From Roseovarius litoreus (lineage in GTDB: Bacteria > Pseudomonadota > Alphaproteobacteria > Rhodobacterales > Rhodobacteraceae): DNA of 64,000 bases. The stretch is from the NCBI RefSeq assembly GCF_900142765.1, contig NZ_FRCB01000006.1:1-64000 (forward strand), given 5' to 3'. The notes beneath the pieces are model-generated. The model was not told where the DNA came from, ran no database searches, and was given only the letters and a program-made list of their open reading frames with translations. Shown piece after piece: positions 31,243 through 40,583 of the stretch. A program made the translations under genes and the position numbers. Position 1 is the stretch's first letter; each line of letters opens with the position of its first letter.

Positions 31243-31932
31243 ATGACATTCGACCGTTCCCTGAAGATCGCGCCGTCGATCCTCTCTGCCGATTTCGCCA
31301 ATTTCGGCGCCGAGATCAGGGCGGTGGAAGCCGAGGGCGCGGATTGGATCCATGTCGATGTGATGGATGGGCATTTCGTGCCCAACCTGACCTTCGGGCC
31401 GCCGATGTGCGCCGCGATCCGCCCGCATATCAAGACGGTGATGGATGTGCATCTGATGATCGCGCCGGTCGATCCCTATATCGACGCCTTCGCCGCCGCG
31501 GGCGCCGATATCCTGACCGCCCATCTGGAGGCGGGACCGCATGTGCACCGCACCCTTCAGGCCATTCGCGGCGCGGGCTGCAAGGCGGGTCTGGCGCTGA
31601 ACCCGGGCACGGGCATCGGCGATATCGAGCATCTGCTGGATATGGTGGATCTGATTTGCGTGATGACGGTGAATCCGGGCTTCGGGGGCCAGAAATTCAT
31701 CCACAGCCAGATCGAGAAGGTCCGCCGCCTGCGCCAGATGATCGGCGACCGGCCCATCCATATCGAGATCGATGGCGGCATCACGCCGGAAACAGCGCCG
31801 TTGATGACGCAGGCCGGCGCCGATGTGCTGGTGGCGGGATCGGCGGTGTTCAAGGGCGGCAGCGTGAGCAACCCGGCCCCTTATGGCGACAATATCCGCG
31901 CCATCAAGGCCGCATGCGCGACCATGGCATGA
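31243..31932 (+). CDS. rpe: Ribulose-phosphate 3-epimerase
   Basis: 229 residues. IAPSILSADFANFGAE, WIHVDVMDGHFVPNLTFGP (metal-binding His/Asp), VMDVHLMI, VNPGFGGQKFI and IEIDGGI are the epimerase signatures. Interconverts ribulose-5-P and xylulose-5-P. Strong ribosome site AAGGAGGT at 31229. Its stop overlaps gph. Confidence 0.95.
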   Translation: MTFDRSLKIAPSILSADFANFGAEIRAVEAEGADWIHVDVMDGHFVPNLTFGPPMCAAIRPHIKTVMDVHLMIAPVDPYIDAFAAAGADILTAHLEAGPHVHRTLQAIRGAGCKAGLALNPGTGIGDIEHLLDMVDLICVMTVNPGFGGQKFIHSQIEKVRRLRQMIGDRPIHIEIDGGITPETAPLMTQAGADVLVAGSAVFKGGSVSNPAPYGDNIRAIKAACATMA

Positions 31933-32600
31933 GCGGCGCTGTCATCTTCGATCTCGATGGCACGCTGGTGGACAGCGCGCCCGACATCTGCGCCGCCGCG
32001 GGCTCGGTGATCGCGCGCCATGGGCTGGAGCCGCTGACACTCGAGCAGACGCGCAGCTATGTGGGCCACGGGGCCGAACAGTTCGTGCAGCGTTGTCTTG
32101 CGGCGCGTGGCGTGGCGGACCGGCCGGGGCTGAAGGCCGAGGTGCTGGCGGGGTTTCTGGACATCTACGAAAGCGCCGTGAGCCTGACGGTGCCCTATCC
32201 CGGGGTTGTCGCGGCGCTCGGGCAGCTGGCGGGCATGGGGCTGAGCCTTGGTGTGTGCACCAACAAGCCCGCGGCCCCGGCGCATGCGGTGCTGCGCCAT
32301 CTGGGGCTGGATGGGCATTTCGCGGTGGTGATCGGCGGCGACAGCCTGGCGCAGCGCAAGCCCGATCCGGCACCCTTGCAGGCGGCGATCGCCGGTCTGG
32401 GGGCAACGGCCACGGTCTTCGTGGGCGACAGCGAGGTGGATGCCGAAACGGCGCAGCGCGCGGGCGTGGCTTTCGCGCTTTATACCGAAGGCTATCGCAA
32501 GGCGCCGGTCTCGGATCTGCCGCATGACGCGGCGTTTGATGATTTCGCCGACCTGCCGGGGATCGTGCAGGGGTGCCTGGGGCTGAACGGCGTGGCGTGA
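31929..32600 (+). CDS. gph: Phosphoglycolate phosphatase (HAD family)
   Basis: 223-residue HAD phosphatase: nucleophile motif VIFDLDGTLVDSAPDI, motif II GVCTNKP, lysine in QRKPDPAPL, and VFVGDSEVDAETA. Removes phosphoglycolate or a similar phosphoester. ATG overlaps the rpe stop, an order common in proteobacteria. Confidence 0.88.
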   Translation: MSGAVIFDLDGTLVDSAPDICAAAGSVIARHGLEPLTLEQTRSYVGHGAEQFVQRCLAARGVADRPGLKAEVLAGFLDIYESAVSLTVPYPGVVAALGQLAGMGLSLGVCTNKPAAPAHAVLRHLGLDGHFAVVIGGDSLAQRKPDPAPLQAAIAGLGATATVFVGDSEVDAETAQRAGVAFALYTEGYRKAPVSDLPHDAAFDDFADLPGIVQGCLGLNGVA

Positions 32601-32648
32601 TGCGGCCTTGGATGCTAGGCTCTGCCATGACCGGATGAGGGAGAGGGC

Positions 32649-33941
32649 ATGAGCATCGCAGACAGGCTGCGGGCCGAGATCGAGGCGCGGCGCGACGATC
32701 TGGTGGCGCTGACGCAGGATCTGATCCGTACTCCGACGCTGAACCCACCCGGCGCGAATTACCGCGAGATCTGCGATTATCTGGACCGCCGGCTCAGGGC
32801 TTCTGGCTTTGCCACCGAGCTTGTCCGCGCGACCGGCGCGCCCGGCGACAGCGACAGATATCCGCGCTGGAACATCGTGGCGCGGAAAAGCGGCGCGCGG
32901 GCCGGGCCTTGCGTGCATTTCAATTCGCATATCGACGTGGTCGAGGCCGGTTACGGCTGGACGGTGGATCCTTTCGGCGGCCTGCTGCGCGAGGGGCGCA
33001 TCTATGGGCGGGGGGCCTGCGACATGAAGGGCGGGCTGGCCGCGAGCATCGTGGCGGCAGAGGCCTTCATCGCCGTGCTGCCCGATTTTGCCGGCGCCAT
33101 CGAGATCAGCGGCACGGCGGACGAGGAATCGGGCGGCTTCGGCGGCGTGGCCTATCTGGCCGAGCGTGGCTGGTTCGACCCTGCGCGCGTGCAGCATGTC
33201 ATCATCCCCGAACCGCTGAACAAGGACCGCATCTGCCTTGGTCATCGCGGCGTCTGGTGGGCCGAGATCGAAACCAAGGGCGAGATCGCCCATGGCTCGA
33301 TGCCGTTTCTGGGCGATTGCGCGGTGCGCCACATGGGCGCCGTGATCGCCGAGATGGAAGCGCGCCTTTTCCCGGCGCTTGCGCAAAAGCGCACCGAGAT
33401 GCCGGTGGTCCCGGAAGGCGCGCGGCAATCCACGCTGAACATCAACTCGATCCATGGCGGCGCGCCCGAACCGCCCGAGGACGATACCGGCCTGCCATCG
33501 CCCTGCGTGCCGGATCGCTGCCGCATGGTGATCGACCGCCGCTTCCTGATCGAAGAGGATATCGCCGAGGTCGAGGCCGAAATCCGCGAGCTGCTGGAGA
33601 CACTGCGCGAAGGCCGGCCCGGTTTCGACTATGACATTCGCGAAATGCACCGGGTGCTGCCCACCATGACCCGCCGCGACGCCCCCGTGGTGGGCGCGGT
33701 GGCGCGCGCCGTCCGCGCCGTCTTCGACCGCGAGGCCGAATACGTGGTCAGCCCCGGCACCTATGACCAGAAGCATATCGACCGTATCGGACGCCTGAAG
33801 AACTGCATCGCCTATGGGCCGGGCATCCTTGATCTGGCGCACAAGCCCGACGAATGGGTTGGGGTCGAGGACATGATGCAATCCGCGACCGTCATGTCGC
33901 TGGCGCTGCACGACCTGTTGACCGAAGGTACCCGGCCCTGA
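32649..33941 (+). CDS. M20-family deacylase (ArgE/DapE type)
   Basis: 430-residue metallohydrolase. Zinc ligands in VHFNSHIDVVEAG, RGACDMKGGLAAS and TADEESGGFGG (catalytic Glu), with the dimerisation insert HGSMPFLGDCAV and a final PGTYDQKHIDRIG. Cleaves an N-acyl amino acid or similar amide; substrate unknown. GGAGAGGG ribosome site. Confidence 0.85.
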   Translation: MSIADRLRAEIEARRDDLVALTQDLIRTPTLNPPGANYREICDYLDRRLRASGFATELVRATGAPGDSDRYPRWNIVARKSGARAGPCVHFNSHIDVVEAGYGWTVDPFGGLLREGRIYGRGACDMKGGLAASIVAAEAFIAVLPDFAGAIEISGTADEESGGFGGVAYLAERGWFDPARVQHVIIPEPLNKDRICLGHRGVWWAEIETKGEIAHGSMPFLGDCAVRHMGAVIAEMEARLFPALAQKRTEMPVVPEGARQSTLNINSIHGGAPEPPEDDTGLPSPCVPDRCRMVIDRRFLIEEDIAEVEAEIRELLETLREGRPGFDYDIREMHRVLPTMTRRDAPVVGAVARAVRAVFDREAEYVVSPGTYDQKHIDRIGRLKNCIAYGPGILDLAHKPDEWVGVEDMMQSATVMSLALHDLLTEGTRP

Positions 33942-33942
33942 C

Positions 33943-34018
33943 TTCACCGTTCCGGAAATACTCAAAGAGCAGGTCGCGGGGCGCAGGGATGCGATATGAG
34001 TATTTCCGGAACGGTGAA
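33943..34018. terminator. Perfect 22-bp inverted repeat between convergent genes
   Basis: TTCACCGTTCCGGAAATACT (from 33943) pairs exactly with its complement ending at 34018 (AGTATTTCCGGAACGGTGAA), 32-base loop. It stands between the M20 gene and panC, both reading into it, and shares its arm with the repeat at 23377-23433. Probable bidirectional terminator or mobile palindrome. Confidence 0.75.
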
Positions 34019-34034
34019 GCCGGGCAGGGGGGGG

Positions 34035-34883
34035 TCAGATCGCGATGTTGTCGATGAGCCGCACGCCGGCCAGCCATGCGGCCGCGAAGAGCCGCGCGGG
34101 GCGGTTCGGGGTATCGAACAGCGACAGGTCGTCATTGGCGCGGATCTCGAGATAGTCGACCTGGGTGAAGCCCGCCCGTTCGAGCCGGGCGATGGCGGCG
34201 GCCTGCAGGGTGGCGAAGGGCTGACCCTCTGCGATGCCGGCGGCGATGGTTTCCATTTCCTCGTGCAGGCGCGGCGCGATGGTGCGGGCACGGTCCGACA
34301 AAAGCAGGTTGCGCGAGGCCATCGCCAGCCCGTCGATCTCGCGGATCGTGGGGCAGCCATGCACGGTGATCGGGATATCGAGATCCGCGGCCATGCGGCG
34401 CACCACCTGCAATTGCTGGAAATCCTTTTCGCCGAAAAAGGCATGATCGGCGGAGGTCTGCAGGAAGAGTTTGGTCACCACGGTGGCCACCCCGTCGAAA
34501 TGGCCGGGGCGGTGCGCGCCTTCCATCACATCCGTCAGCCCGGCGACGGAGACGGTGGTCGCGAAATGCGCGGGATAGATCTGGTCGGCATCCGGCACAT
34601 AGAGCGCATCGACCGAGAAGCGGGCCAGTTTGGCCGCGTCCTCTAGCTCGGTGCGGGGGTAGTTCGCCAGATCCTCGGGATTGTTGAACTGCTTGGGATT
34701 CACGAAGATCGTGACGATCACCCGGTCGCAGCGCGCCTTGGCCGCCGCCACCAGCGACAGGTGCCCGTCATGCAGCGCGCCCATCGTGGGCACCACGCCG
34801 ATCGTCTCGCCGGCCCGGCGCCATCCGTCGGTGGCGGCACGCAGATCGCCCAAGGTGCGGACGATGGGCGCGGGCGTGCTCAT
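34035..34883 (-). CDS. panC: Pantoate-beta-alanine ligase
   Basis: 282 residues. [19 protein letters not shown] (HIGH-type), [45 protein letters not shown] and SSRN-like ASRNLLLS motifs. Final step of pantothenate synthesis. Start overlaps the panB stop. Confidence 0.95.
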   Translation of the reverse strand: MSTPAPIVRTLGDLRAATDGWRRAGETIGVVPTMGALHDGHLSLVAAAKARCDRVIVTIFVNPKQFNNPEDLANYPRTELEDAAKLARFSVDALYVPDADQIYPAHFATTVSVAGLTDVMEGAHRPGHFDGVATVVTKLFLQTSADHAFFGEKDFQQLQVVRRMAADLDIPITVHGCPTIREIDGLAMASRNLLLSDRARTIAPRLHEEMETIAAGIAEGQPFATLQAAAIARLERAGFTQVDYLEIRANDDLSLFDTPNRPARLFAAAWLAGVRLIDNIAI

Positions 34884-35707
34884 TGGCCGGGCGCCTTGTC
34901 GGAGAAGGTGTGTTCGGCGGCCGGGAAGCTGCGGGCGCGGACCTCGTCGGCATAGGCACGGATCGCGGCCTCGCCATCGGCGCCGAGCGTGGCATAGCGC
35001 TTGACGAATTTCGGCTTGAAGGCGGTGAAGAGCCCGAGCATGTCGTCGACCACGAGGATCTGCCCGTCGCAGCCCACGGAGGCGCCGATCCCGATGGTGG
35101 GGATGGAGATCTCGGCGGTGATCCGGTCGGCGAGCGTGGCGGGGACTTTTTCGAGCACCACGGAAAACGCGCCGGCATCGGCCACGGCCCGGGCATCGGC
35201 CAGAAGCGCGTCGGCCTGATCGGCACGGCCCTGAACCTTGTAGCCGCCGAGCGTGTTGATCGATTGCGGGGTCAGTCCGATATGGGCCATCACCGGCACG
35301 CCGCGCGCCACCAGAAAGGCGATCGTCTCGGCCATGTGCCGTCCGCCTTCGAGCTTGACCGCCGCGGCACCGGTTTCGCGCATGATCCGCGCGGCATTGG
35401 CGAAGGCCTGTTTGGGGCTTTCCTCGTAAGAGCCGAAGGGCATGTCGATCACCAGCATGGTGGTGGTCAGCCCGCGGGCCACCGCCTGACCGTGCAGGAT
35501 CATCATCTCCATGGTCACCCCGAGGGTCGAGGGCATCCCGTGCAGCACCATGCCCACCGAATCGCCCACCAGGGCGAAATCGCAGACCCCGTCCATCATC
35601 CGGGCCATCGGCGTGGTATAGGCCGTCAGGCTGACGATCGGCGTGGTGCCTTTCATCGACTTGATGTCATCGGGCAGGGGGGCGGTTTTCTTGGCGGTTG
35701 CGCTCAT
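34880..35707 (-). CDS. panB: 3-methyl-2-oxobutanoate hydroxymethyltransferase
   Basis: 275 residues. [50 protein letters not shown] and [11 protein letters not shown] identify PanB, which makes ketopantoate. Operon panB-panC. Confidence 0.95.
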   Translation of the reverse strand: MSATAKKTAPLPDDIKSMKGTTPIVSLTAYTTPMARMMDGVCDFALVGDSVGMVLHGMPSTLGVTMEMMILHGQAVARGLTTTMLVIDMPFGSYEESPKQAFANAARIMRETGAAAVKLEGGRHMAETIAFLVARGVPVMAHIGLTPQSINTLGGYKVQGRADQADALLADARAVADAGAFSVVLEKVPATLADRITAEISIPTIGIGASVGCDGQILVVDDMLGLFTAFKPKFVKRYATLGADGEAAIRAYADEVRARSFPAAEHTFSDKAPGQ

Positions 35708-35746
35708 GGTCTGGTCACCGGATCAAGGGGGTTGCGGGTCTGATTG

Positions 35747-35862
35747 GAGCGTTCCGCCTGTGAACTGAGACATCAGCGACAGGTGGAACGCGTGCAACGA
35801 TTGGATGCAGCACGGCGTTTCGCGAAAGGCTGCGAGTGAGGGTTTTCGCGCAACGCTTTAGC
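35747..35862. repeat. 116-bp two-hairpin dispersed repeat, copy A
   Basis: First hairpin: CGTTCCGCCTGT (35750-35761) with ACAGGTGGAACG (35780-35791). Second: GCGTTTCGCGAAA with TTTTCGCGCAACGC. The spacer contains GCGTGCAACGATTG. An inverted homologous copy lies at 61245-61360. Occupies most of the gap upstream of panB. Confidence 0.8.
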
Positions 35863-35924
35863 AAGTCGGGCGCGGGAACGCCACTGCCTTGATCATTGCG
35901 GGGGGCGATCACGAAGGGCCGCTT

Positions 35925-36884
35925 TCAGGCGACGCCGGCGCGCAGGGCGTCGTGGATATGGACGAGACCACGCAGCCTGCCCGCGTCATCCACGGCGAAG
36001 AGCGCGCTGATCTTGTTGGCGTTCATGACGCCGAGGGCTTCGGACAGGAGCGCGTCCGGCGAGATGGTGCGCGGGCCGCGGGTGGCCACCTCGCCGGCGG
36101 TGCGCTCCATCAGATTGGTCAGATTGCGGCGCAGGTCGCCATCGGTGATGACGCCGATCAGCCGATCCTCTTCGACCAGGGCTGCCACGCCGAAGCCCTT
36201 GGCGGTCATTTCCAGCAGCGTGTCGCCCATCGGCGTGCCGGCATGGACCACGGGCAGGTCCGCGCCGCTATGCATCACCGAGGAGACCTTGAGCAATTGC
36301 GCCCCCAGCGTGCCGCCGGGATGGAAGGCCAGAAAATTCTCACGCTCGAAGCCACGCAGATGCATCAGCGCCACGGCCAGCGCATCGCCAAGCGCCATGG
36401 TCAGCGTGGTCGAGGTGGTGGGGGCCATGCCGATGGCGCAGGCTTCGGGCGCGTCGGGCAGGGCGAGAAGATGATCGGACTGGGTGCCGAGCGTGCTGTC
36501 GGCGCGTTTGGTGATGCCGATCAGCGGTATGGAAAAGCGCCGGGTATGGGCGATGATGTCGGCCAGTTCGCGGGTTTCGCCGGAATTCGAGATCAGGATC
36601 ACCGCGTCCTGAGCGGTGATCATTCCCAGATCGCCATGGCTGGCCTCGCCGGGATGGACATATTGCGCGGGCGATCCGGTGCTGGCCATTGTGGCGGCGA
36701 TCTTGGCGGCCACATGCCCCGATTTGCCCATGCCCGACACGATCACCCGGCCGGGCACCGTCAGCAGCAGCTCGACCACCGCGTCGAAATCATGCGGCAG
36801 GGCATCCAGCAGGGTGCCCAGGGCGTCGCGCTCGATGGTGAGCACATCGCGGGCGATATCGGAGGGGCGGGGCGTGGATGTCAT
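35925..36884 (-). CDS. kdsD: Arabinose-5-phosphate isomerase (KpsF/GutQ/KdsD family)
   Basis: 319 residues: SIS domain (VSGMGKSGHVAAKIAATMAS, HPGEASHGDLGMI, LISNSGETREL) then two CBS motifs (about 205-319). Makes arabinose-5-phosphate for Kdo and hence lipopolysaccharide. Confidence 0.9.
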   Translation of the reverse strand: MTSTPRPSDIARDVLTIERDALGTLLDALPHDFDAVVELLLTVPGRVIVSGMGKSGHVAAKIAATMASTGSPAQYVHPGEASHGDLGMITAQDAVILISNSGETRELADIIAHTRRFSIPLIGITKRADSTLGTQSDHLLALPDAPEACAIGMAPTTSTTLTMALGDALAVALMHLRGFERENFLAFHPGGTLGAQLLKVSSVMHSGADLPVVHAGTPMGDTLLEMTAKGFGVAALVEEDRLIGVITDGDLRRNLTNLMERTAGEVATRGPRTISPDALLSEALGVMNANKISALFAVDDAGRLRGLVHIHDALRAGVA

Positions 36885-36984
36885 GGACGGGCTCCGGGCA
36901 GGGCTGTGTCAGCTGCGGTCATAGCGCGCGGGCGGATCGAGGCCAAGCCCTGCTCGAGATCGGGCATCGACGAGAGGGCGCGCG

Positions 36985-37049
36985 CCCAGTCCTGTGACCA
37001 GTCCTGTGACCGGGCCTGCAAATCGGGCCTGCAAATTGGGCCTGCAAAT
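36985..37049 (+). repeat. Two adjacent short tandem repeats
   Basis: CCAGTCCTGTGA occurs twice in tandem (36985-37008), then GGGCCTGCAAATC/T occurs three times (37011-37049). They fill the gap between divergent kdsD and the MFS gene. Confidence 0.85.
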
Positions 37050-37089
37050 CGGGCTGGTGCATGGATGCGGGCCGCACTAACGTCGCGCC

Positions 37090-38310
37090 ATGACGGATGC
37101 GGATATTCTCGACAGCCGCTATGCCTGGACAAGGCTGGCCATCTCCTTGGCGATCGCGACGATCGGCAATGTGGGCATGTGGGCGATCATCGTCATCATG
37201 CCCGCGGTGCAGGCCGAGTTCGCGATCGACCGGGCGGATGCCTCGTTGCCCTATACGCTGACCATGGTGGGATTCGCGTTGGGCAATCTGGTGATCGGGC
37301 GAATCGTGGACAGGTTCGGGATCACGCTGGCGCTGAGTGCGGCGGCGGTGCTGATCGCGGGCTCGACGGCGCTGGCGGCCCTTGCCCCGTCGGTTCTGAT
37401 CCTGTCGGCGCTGCAATTCGTGATCGGCTTCGGCACGGCGGCGAGTTTCGGGCCGCTCATCGCGGATGTGTCGCTGTGGTTTCTCAAGCGCCGGGGGATC
37501 GCGGTGGCGATCACCGCCAGCGGCAATTACCTGTCGGGGGCGTTCTGGCCGGTGATCCTGTCGGGGGTGCTGGCCGAACAGGGCTGGCGCGCGGTCTACA
37601 TGGTGCTGGCGGTGGTGACTGTCGCAACCGTTCTGCCGCTTGCGATGTTCCTGCGCCGTCGGGTGCCGATGGCTGCCACCGAGCGGGCCGATGCGGCCTC
37701 GAGCCTGCGGGCCAAGGCGGCGGGGTTTCCGCCGCGCACGCTGATGCTGATGCTGGGGCTCGCCGGTGTGGGATGCTGCGTGGCGATGTCGATGCCGCAG
37801 GTCCATATCGTGAGCCTGTGTGTCGATCTGGGCTATGGTCCGGCGGTGGGCGGGCAGATGCTGTCGCTGATGCTGCTGGGGGGCGTGGCCTCGCGGCTGG
37901 TGTCGGGGTTGCTGGCGGATCGGCTGGGCGGTGTGATGACGCTGCTGATCGGGTCGGCGCTGCAATGCCTGGCGCTGTTTTTGTACCTGCCCTCGGGGGG
38001 GCTTGTGTCGCTTTACATGGTGAGCCTGATCTTCGGTCTGGCGCAGGGCGGGATCGTGCCGAGCTATGCGCTCGTGGTGCGCGAATACATGCCCAGCCAG
38101 GAGGCCGGGCGGCGCGTGGGATTCGTCATCATGGCGACGATCCTCGGCATGGCGCTTGGCGGCTGGATGTCGGGCTGGATCTATGATGTGACGGGGGGCT
38201 ATCACATGGCCTTCATCAACGGGATCGTGTGGAACGTGCTCAATATCGCGATCATGGTGCTGATCCTGATGCGCACCCGGCCGCGCAAGCCGGTGGCGAT
38301 GGCGGCCTGA
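37090..38310 (+). CDS. MFS transporter
   Basis: 406 residues with about twelve hydrophobic segments. The MFS loop motif appears as GNLVIGRIVDRFG (after helix 2) and SGLLADRLGG in the second half. Resembles monocarboxylate/oxalate-type members in its overall layout, but the substrate cannot be read from sequence. Confidence 0.85.
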   Translation: MTDADILDSRYAWTRLAISLAIATIGNVGMWAIIVIMPAVQAEFAIDRADASLPYTLTMVGFALGNLVIGRIVDRFGITLALSAAAVLIAGSTALAALAPSVLILSALQFVIGFGTAASFGPLIADVSLWFLKRRGIAVAITASGNYLSGAFWPVILSGVLAEQGWRAVYMVLAVVTVATVLPLAMFLRRRVPMAATERADAASSLRAKAAGFPPRTLMLMLGLAGVGCCVAMSMPQVHIVSLCVDLGYGPAVGGQMLSLMLLGGVASRLVSGLLADRLGGVMTLLIGSALQCLALFLYLPSGGLVSLYMVSLIFGLAQGGIVPSYALVVREYMPSQEAGRRVGFVIMATILGMALGGWMSGWIYDVTGGYHMAFINGIVWNVLNIAIMVLILMRTRPRKPVAMAA

Positions 38311-38327
38311 AACGGCGATGCGCGCCT

Positions 38328-38373
38328 GAAAATTCTGCGAATTTTCTGGTGTGTGATTTTTCTGCGAAAAATC
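38328..38373. terminator. Two tandem hairpins with identical CTGCG loops
   Basis: GAAAATT-CTGCG-AATTTTC (38328-38346) and GATTTTT-CTGCG-AAAAATC (38355-38373) lie between the convergent MFS and trhO genes. The second has T- and A-rich arms that could terminate in both directions. Confidence 0.6.
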
Positions 38374-38375
38374 TT

Positions 38376-39290
38376 TCAGCCTTCGTGGACGATCTTGATG
38401 TGGCGCTCGCCGCGCGCCTCGGCGAGGGCGATCTGTTTCTGGCGTTCACGGAACCGGGCCTTGTCATCGGCGCTGGTTTCATGGGCGCAGTGATGGCACG
38501 AGACACCGTGTTCATATTCGGGGCGTGTCCTGTCCTCGGGCAGGATCGGGCGGCGGCAGGCATAGCACAGCACATGCGGCCCCTCGCGCAGGCCATGCCC
38601 CACCGAGACACGCGCGTCGAACACGAAACAGTCGCCGCGCCATGTGCTGTCGGCCTCGGGCATCTCTTCGAGATATTTCAGGATGCCGCCCTTGAGGTGA
38701 TACACCTCCTCGACGCCCTGACCGAGCAGGTAATTTGTTGATTTCTCGCAGCGGATGCCACCGGTGCAGAACATCGCGATGCGCTTGTTGTGAAAGCGGT
38801 GCTTGTTGGCCTCCCACCACGCCGGGAAATCGCGGAAGCTGGCGGTTTCGGGGTCGATCGCGCCGTCGAACGTGCCGATCGCCACCTCGTAATCGTTGCG
38901 CGTGTCGATCACCGCCACATCGGGGGCGCGGATCAGGTCGTTCCAGTCGGCGGGATCGACATAATGGCCGACGCGGGCGCGCGGGTCCACGTCGGGCTGG
39001 CCCATGGTCACGATCTCTTTCTTCAGGCGCACCTTGAGGCGGCGGAAGGGCTGATACGCGCTGGTGCTTTCCTTCCACTCCAGATCCGAGCAACCGGGCA
39101 GGGCGCGGATATGCGCGAGCACCGCGTCGATCCCCGAGCGCGGCCCGGCGATGGTGCCGTTGATGCCCTCCTGAGCCAGCAGGAGCGAGCCGGAGATCCC
39201 TTCGGCCTCGCACAGCTTCAGGAGCGGGGCCTGAAGGCTGGCCGGGTCGGGAAACCGTGTGAAATGATAGAGGGCGGCGATCGTGTACAT
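38376..39290 (-). CDS. trhO: tRNA uridine(34) hydroxylase (rhodanese family)
   Basis: 304 residues: N-terminal ferredoxin-like part (LLLAQEGINGTIAG), rhodanese domain (VIDTRNDYEVAIGTFDGA) with active-site CTGGIRCEKS, and a C-terminal four-Cys cluster (CYACRRP, CHHC). TrhO hydroxylates U34 of tRNAs. Length and motifs are complete. Confidence 0.92.
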   Translation of the reverse strand: MYTIAALYHFTRFPDPASLQAPLLKLCEAEGISGSLLLAQEGINGTIAGPRSGIDAVLAHIRALPGCSDLEWKESTSAYQPFRRLKVRLKKEIVTMGQPDVDPRARVGHYVDPADWNDLIRAPDVAVIDTRNDYEVAIGTFDGAIDPETASFRDFPAWWEANKHRFHNKRIAMFCTGGIRCEKSTNYLLGQGVEEVYHLKGGILKYLEEMPEADSTWRGDCFVFDARVSVGHGLREGPHVLCYACRRPILPEDRTRPEYEHGVSCHHCAHETSADDKARFRERQKQIALAEARGERHIKIVHEG

Positions 39291-39395
39291 GGCCGCGATG
39301 TACTAAGTGCCGCGGATTTCGGCAAGTGGACAAACCGGCGCCATTGACGCAGGCTGCGCATCTGACCACCTGTCGGCTGAAGGAGGACCGCCCCT

Positions 39396-39992
39396 ATGAC
39401 CCAAGCCCTGATCGTGATCGATATGCAGAACGATTTCTGTCCCGGCGGCGCGCTGGCGGTGCCCGGGGGGGACGATATCGTGGCGGGGATCAATGCGCTG
39501 ATGGAGGCGTTCGGCGCGGTGATCCTGACGCAGGATTGGCACCCGGCGGGGCATTCGTCGTTCGCGTCGTCCCATCCGGGGCGCGCGCCGATGGAGATGG
39601 CCGAGATGGCTTATGGGCCACAGGTGTTGTGGCCGGATCATTGCGTGCAGGGCAGTGCGGGCGCTGCGTTTCACGCAGCCTTGGACACCACGCGCGCCGA
39701 TCTGATCCTGCGCAAGGGGTTTCGAGCGGCGATCGACAGCTATTCGGCGTTTTTCGAGAATGACCGGCGCACGCCCACGGGCCTGCACGGCTATCTGCAG
39801 GAGCGCGGCATTTCGGAGCTGACCCTGGTGGGGCTGGCCACGGATTTCTGCGTCAGTTACTCGGCGCTGGATGCGGCAAGGCTGGGCTATGACGTGCTGG
39901 TGCGCGAGGGGCTGTGCCGGGCGATCGATCATGACGGCTCGCTCGAGGCGGCGGTGGATGCGATGAAGGATGCGGGGGTCAGGATCAGCTGA
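39396..39992 (+). CDS. pncA: Nicotinamidase
   Basis: 198 residues. Catalytic Asp in VIDMQNDFCPGGALAV, metal ligands in QDWHPAGHSSFAS, Lys in LRKGFRAAIDSYS, and nucleophile Cys in GLATDFCVSYSALDA. Converts nicotinamide to nicotinate for NAD salvage. AGGAGGACC ribosome site. Confidence 0.93.
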   Translation: MTQALIVIDMQNDFCPGGALAVPGGDDIVAGINALMEAFGAVILTQDWHPAGHSSFASSHPGRAPMEMAEMAYGPQVLWPDHCVQGSAGAAFHAALDTTRADLILRKGFRAAIDSYSAFFENDRRTPTGLHGYLQERGISELTLVGLATDFCVSYSALDAARLGYDVLVREGLCRAIDHDGSLEAAVDAMKDAGVRIS

Positions 39993-39995
39993 GCC

Positions 39996-40583
39996 ATGCC
40001 GGACCTGATCGCGGATATCGAGGGCTGTCGTCTGTGTGCCGAGCGCTTTGCGAGGACCGAGACGGGCCATGCGCCGCGCCCGGTGGTGTGGTTTCGGCCC
40101 GGCGCGCGGCTGTTGATCGCGGGACAGGCGCCGGGGGCGCGGGTGCATGCTTCGGGGGTGCCGTTCGACGATCCGTCGGGCGACCGGCTGCGCGACTGGC
40201 TGGGTCTCGAGCGGGCGGAGTTCTACGACCGGGACCGGGTGGCGATCGTACCGATGGCGTTCTGCTTTCCGGGTTATGACGCCAAGGGCGCCGATCTGGC
40301 GCCGCCCGCGATCTGCGGGCGCACATGGCACGCGCAGGTGATGGAGCGGCTGGCCCGTGTCAGGCTGTCGGTGATCGTGGGCGGCTATGCGCAGCGCTAT
40401 CACATGGGGGTGACGGGCAATGTGACCGAGACCGTCGCCGCCTGGCGGGACCACGCGCCGCGCGTCTTTCCCTTGCCGCACCCGTCGTGGCGCAATACGG
40501 CTTGGCTGAAGCGCAACCCGTGGTTCGAGGCGGAGCTTTTGCCGGTGTTGCGCGCGCAGGTGCGGGAGGTTCTGGATGACTGA
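39996..40583 (+). CDS. Uracil-DNA glycosylase family protein
   Basis: 195 residues. Active-site loop LIAGQAPGARVHASGVPFDD and the DNA-binding PLPHPSWRNTAWLKRNPWF mark the UDG superfamily. Cysteines C11, C14, C90 and C107 are placed like an iron-sulfur cluster of the family 4/5 enzymes. Repairs uracil or related bases. It overlaps the next gene by eight bases. Confidence 0.82.
   Translation: MPDLIADIEGCRLCAERFARTETGHAPRPVVWFRPGARLLIAGQAPGARVHASGVPFDDPSGDRLRDWLGLERAEFYDRDRVAIVPMAFCFPGYDAKGADLAPPAICGRTWHAQVMERLARVRLSVIVGGYAQRYHMGVTGNVTETVAAWRDHAPRVFPLPHPSWRNTAWLKRNPWFEAELLPVLRAQVREVLDD

Noticed and set aside
35889-38186. Long plus-strand frame across kdsD and the MFS gene
   Set aside because: Antisense to kdsD and out of frame with the MFS gene; no recognisable family.
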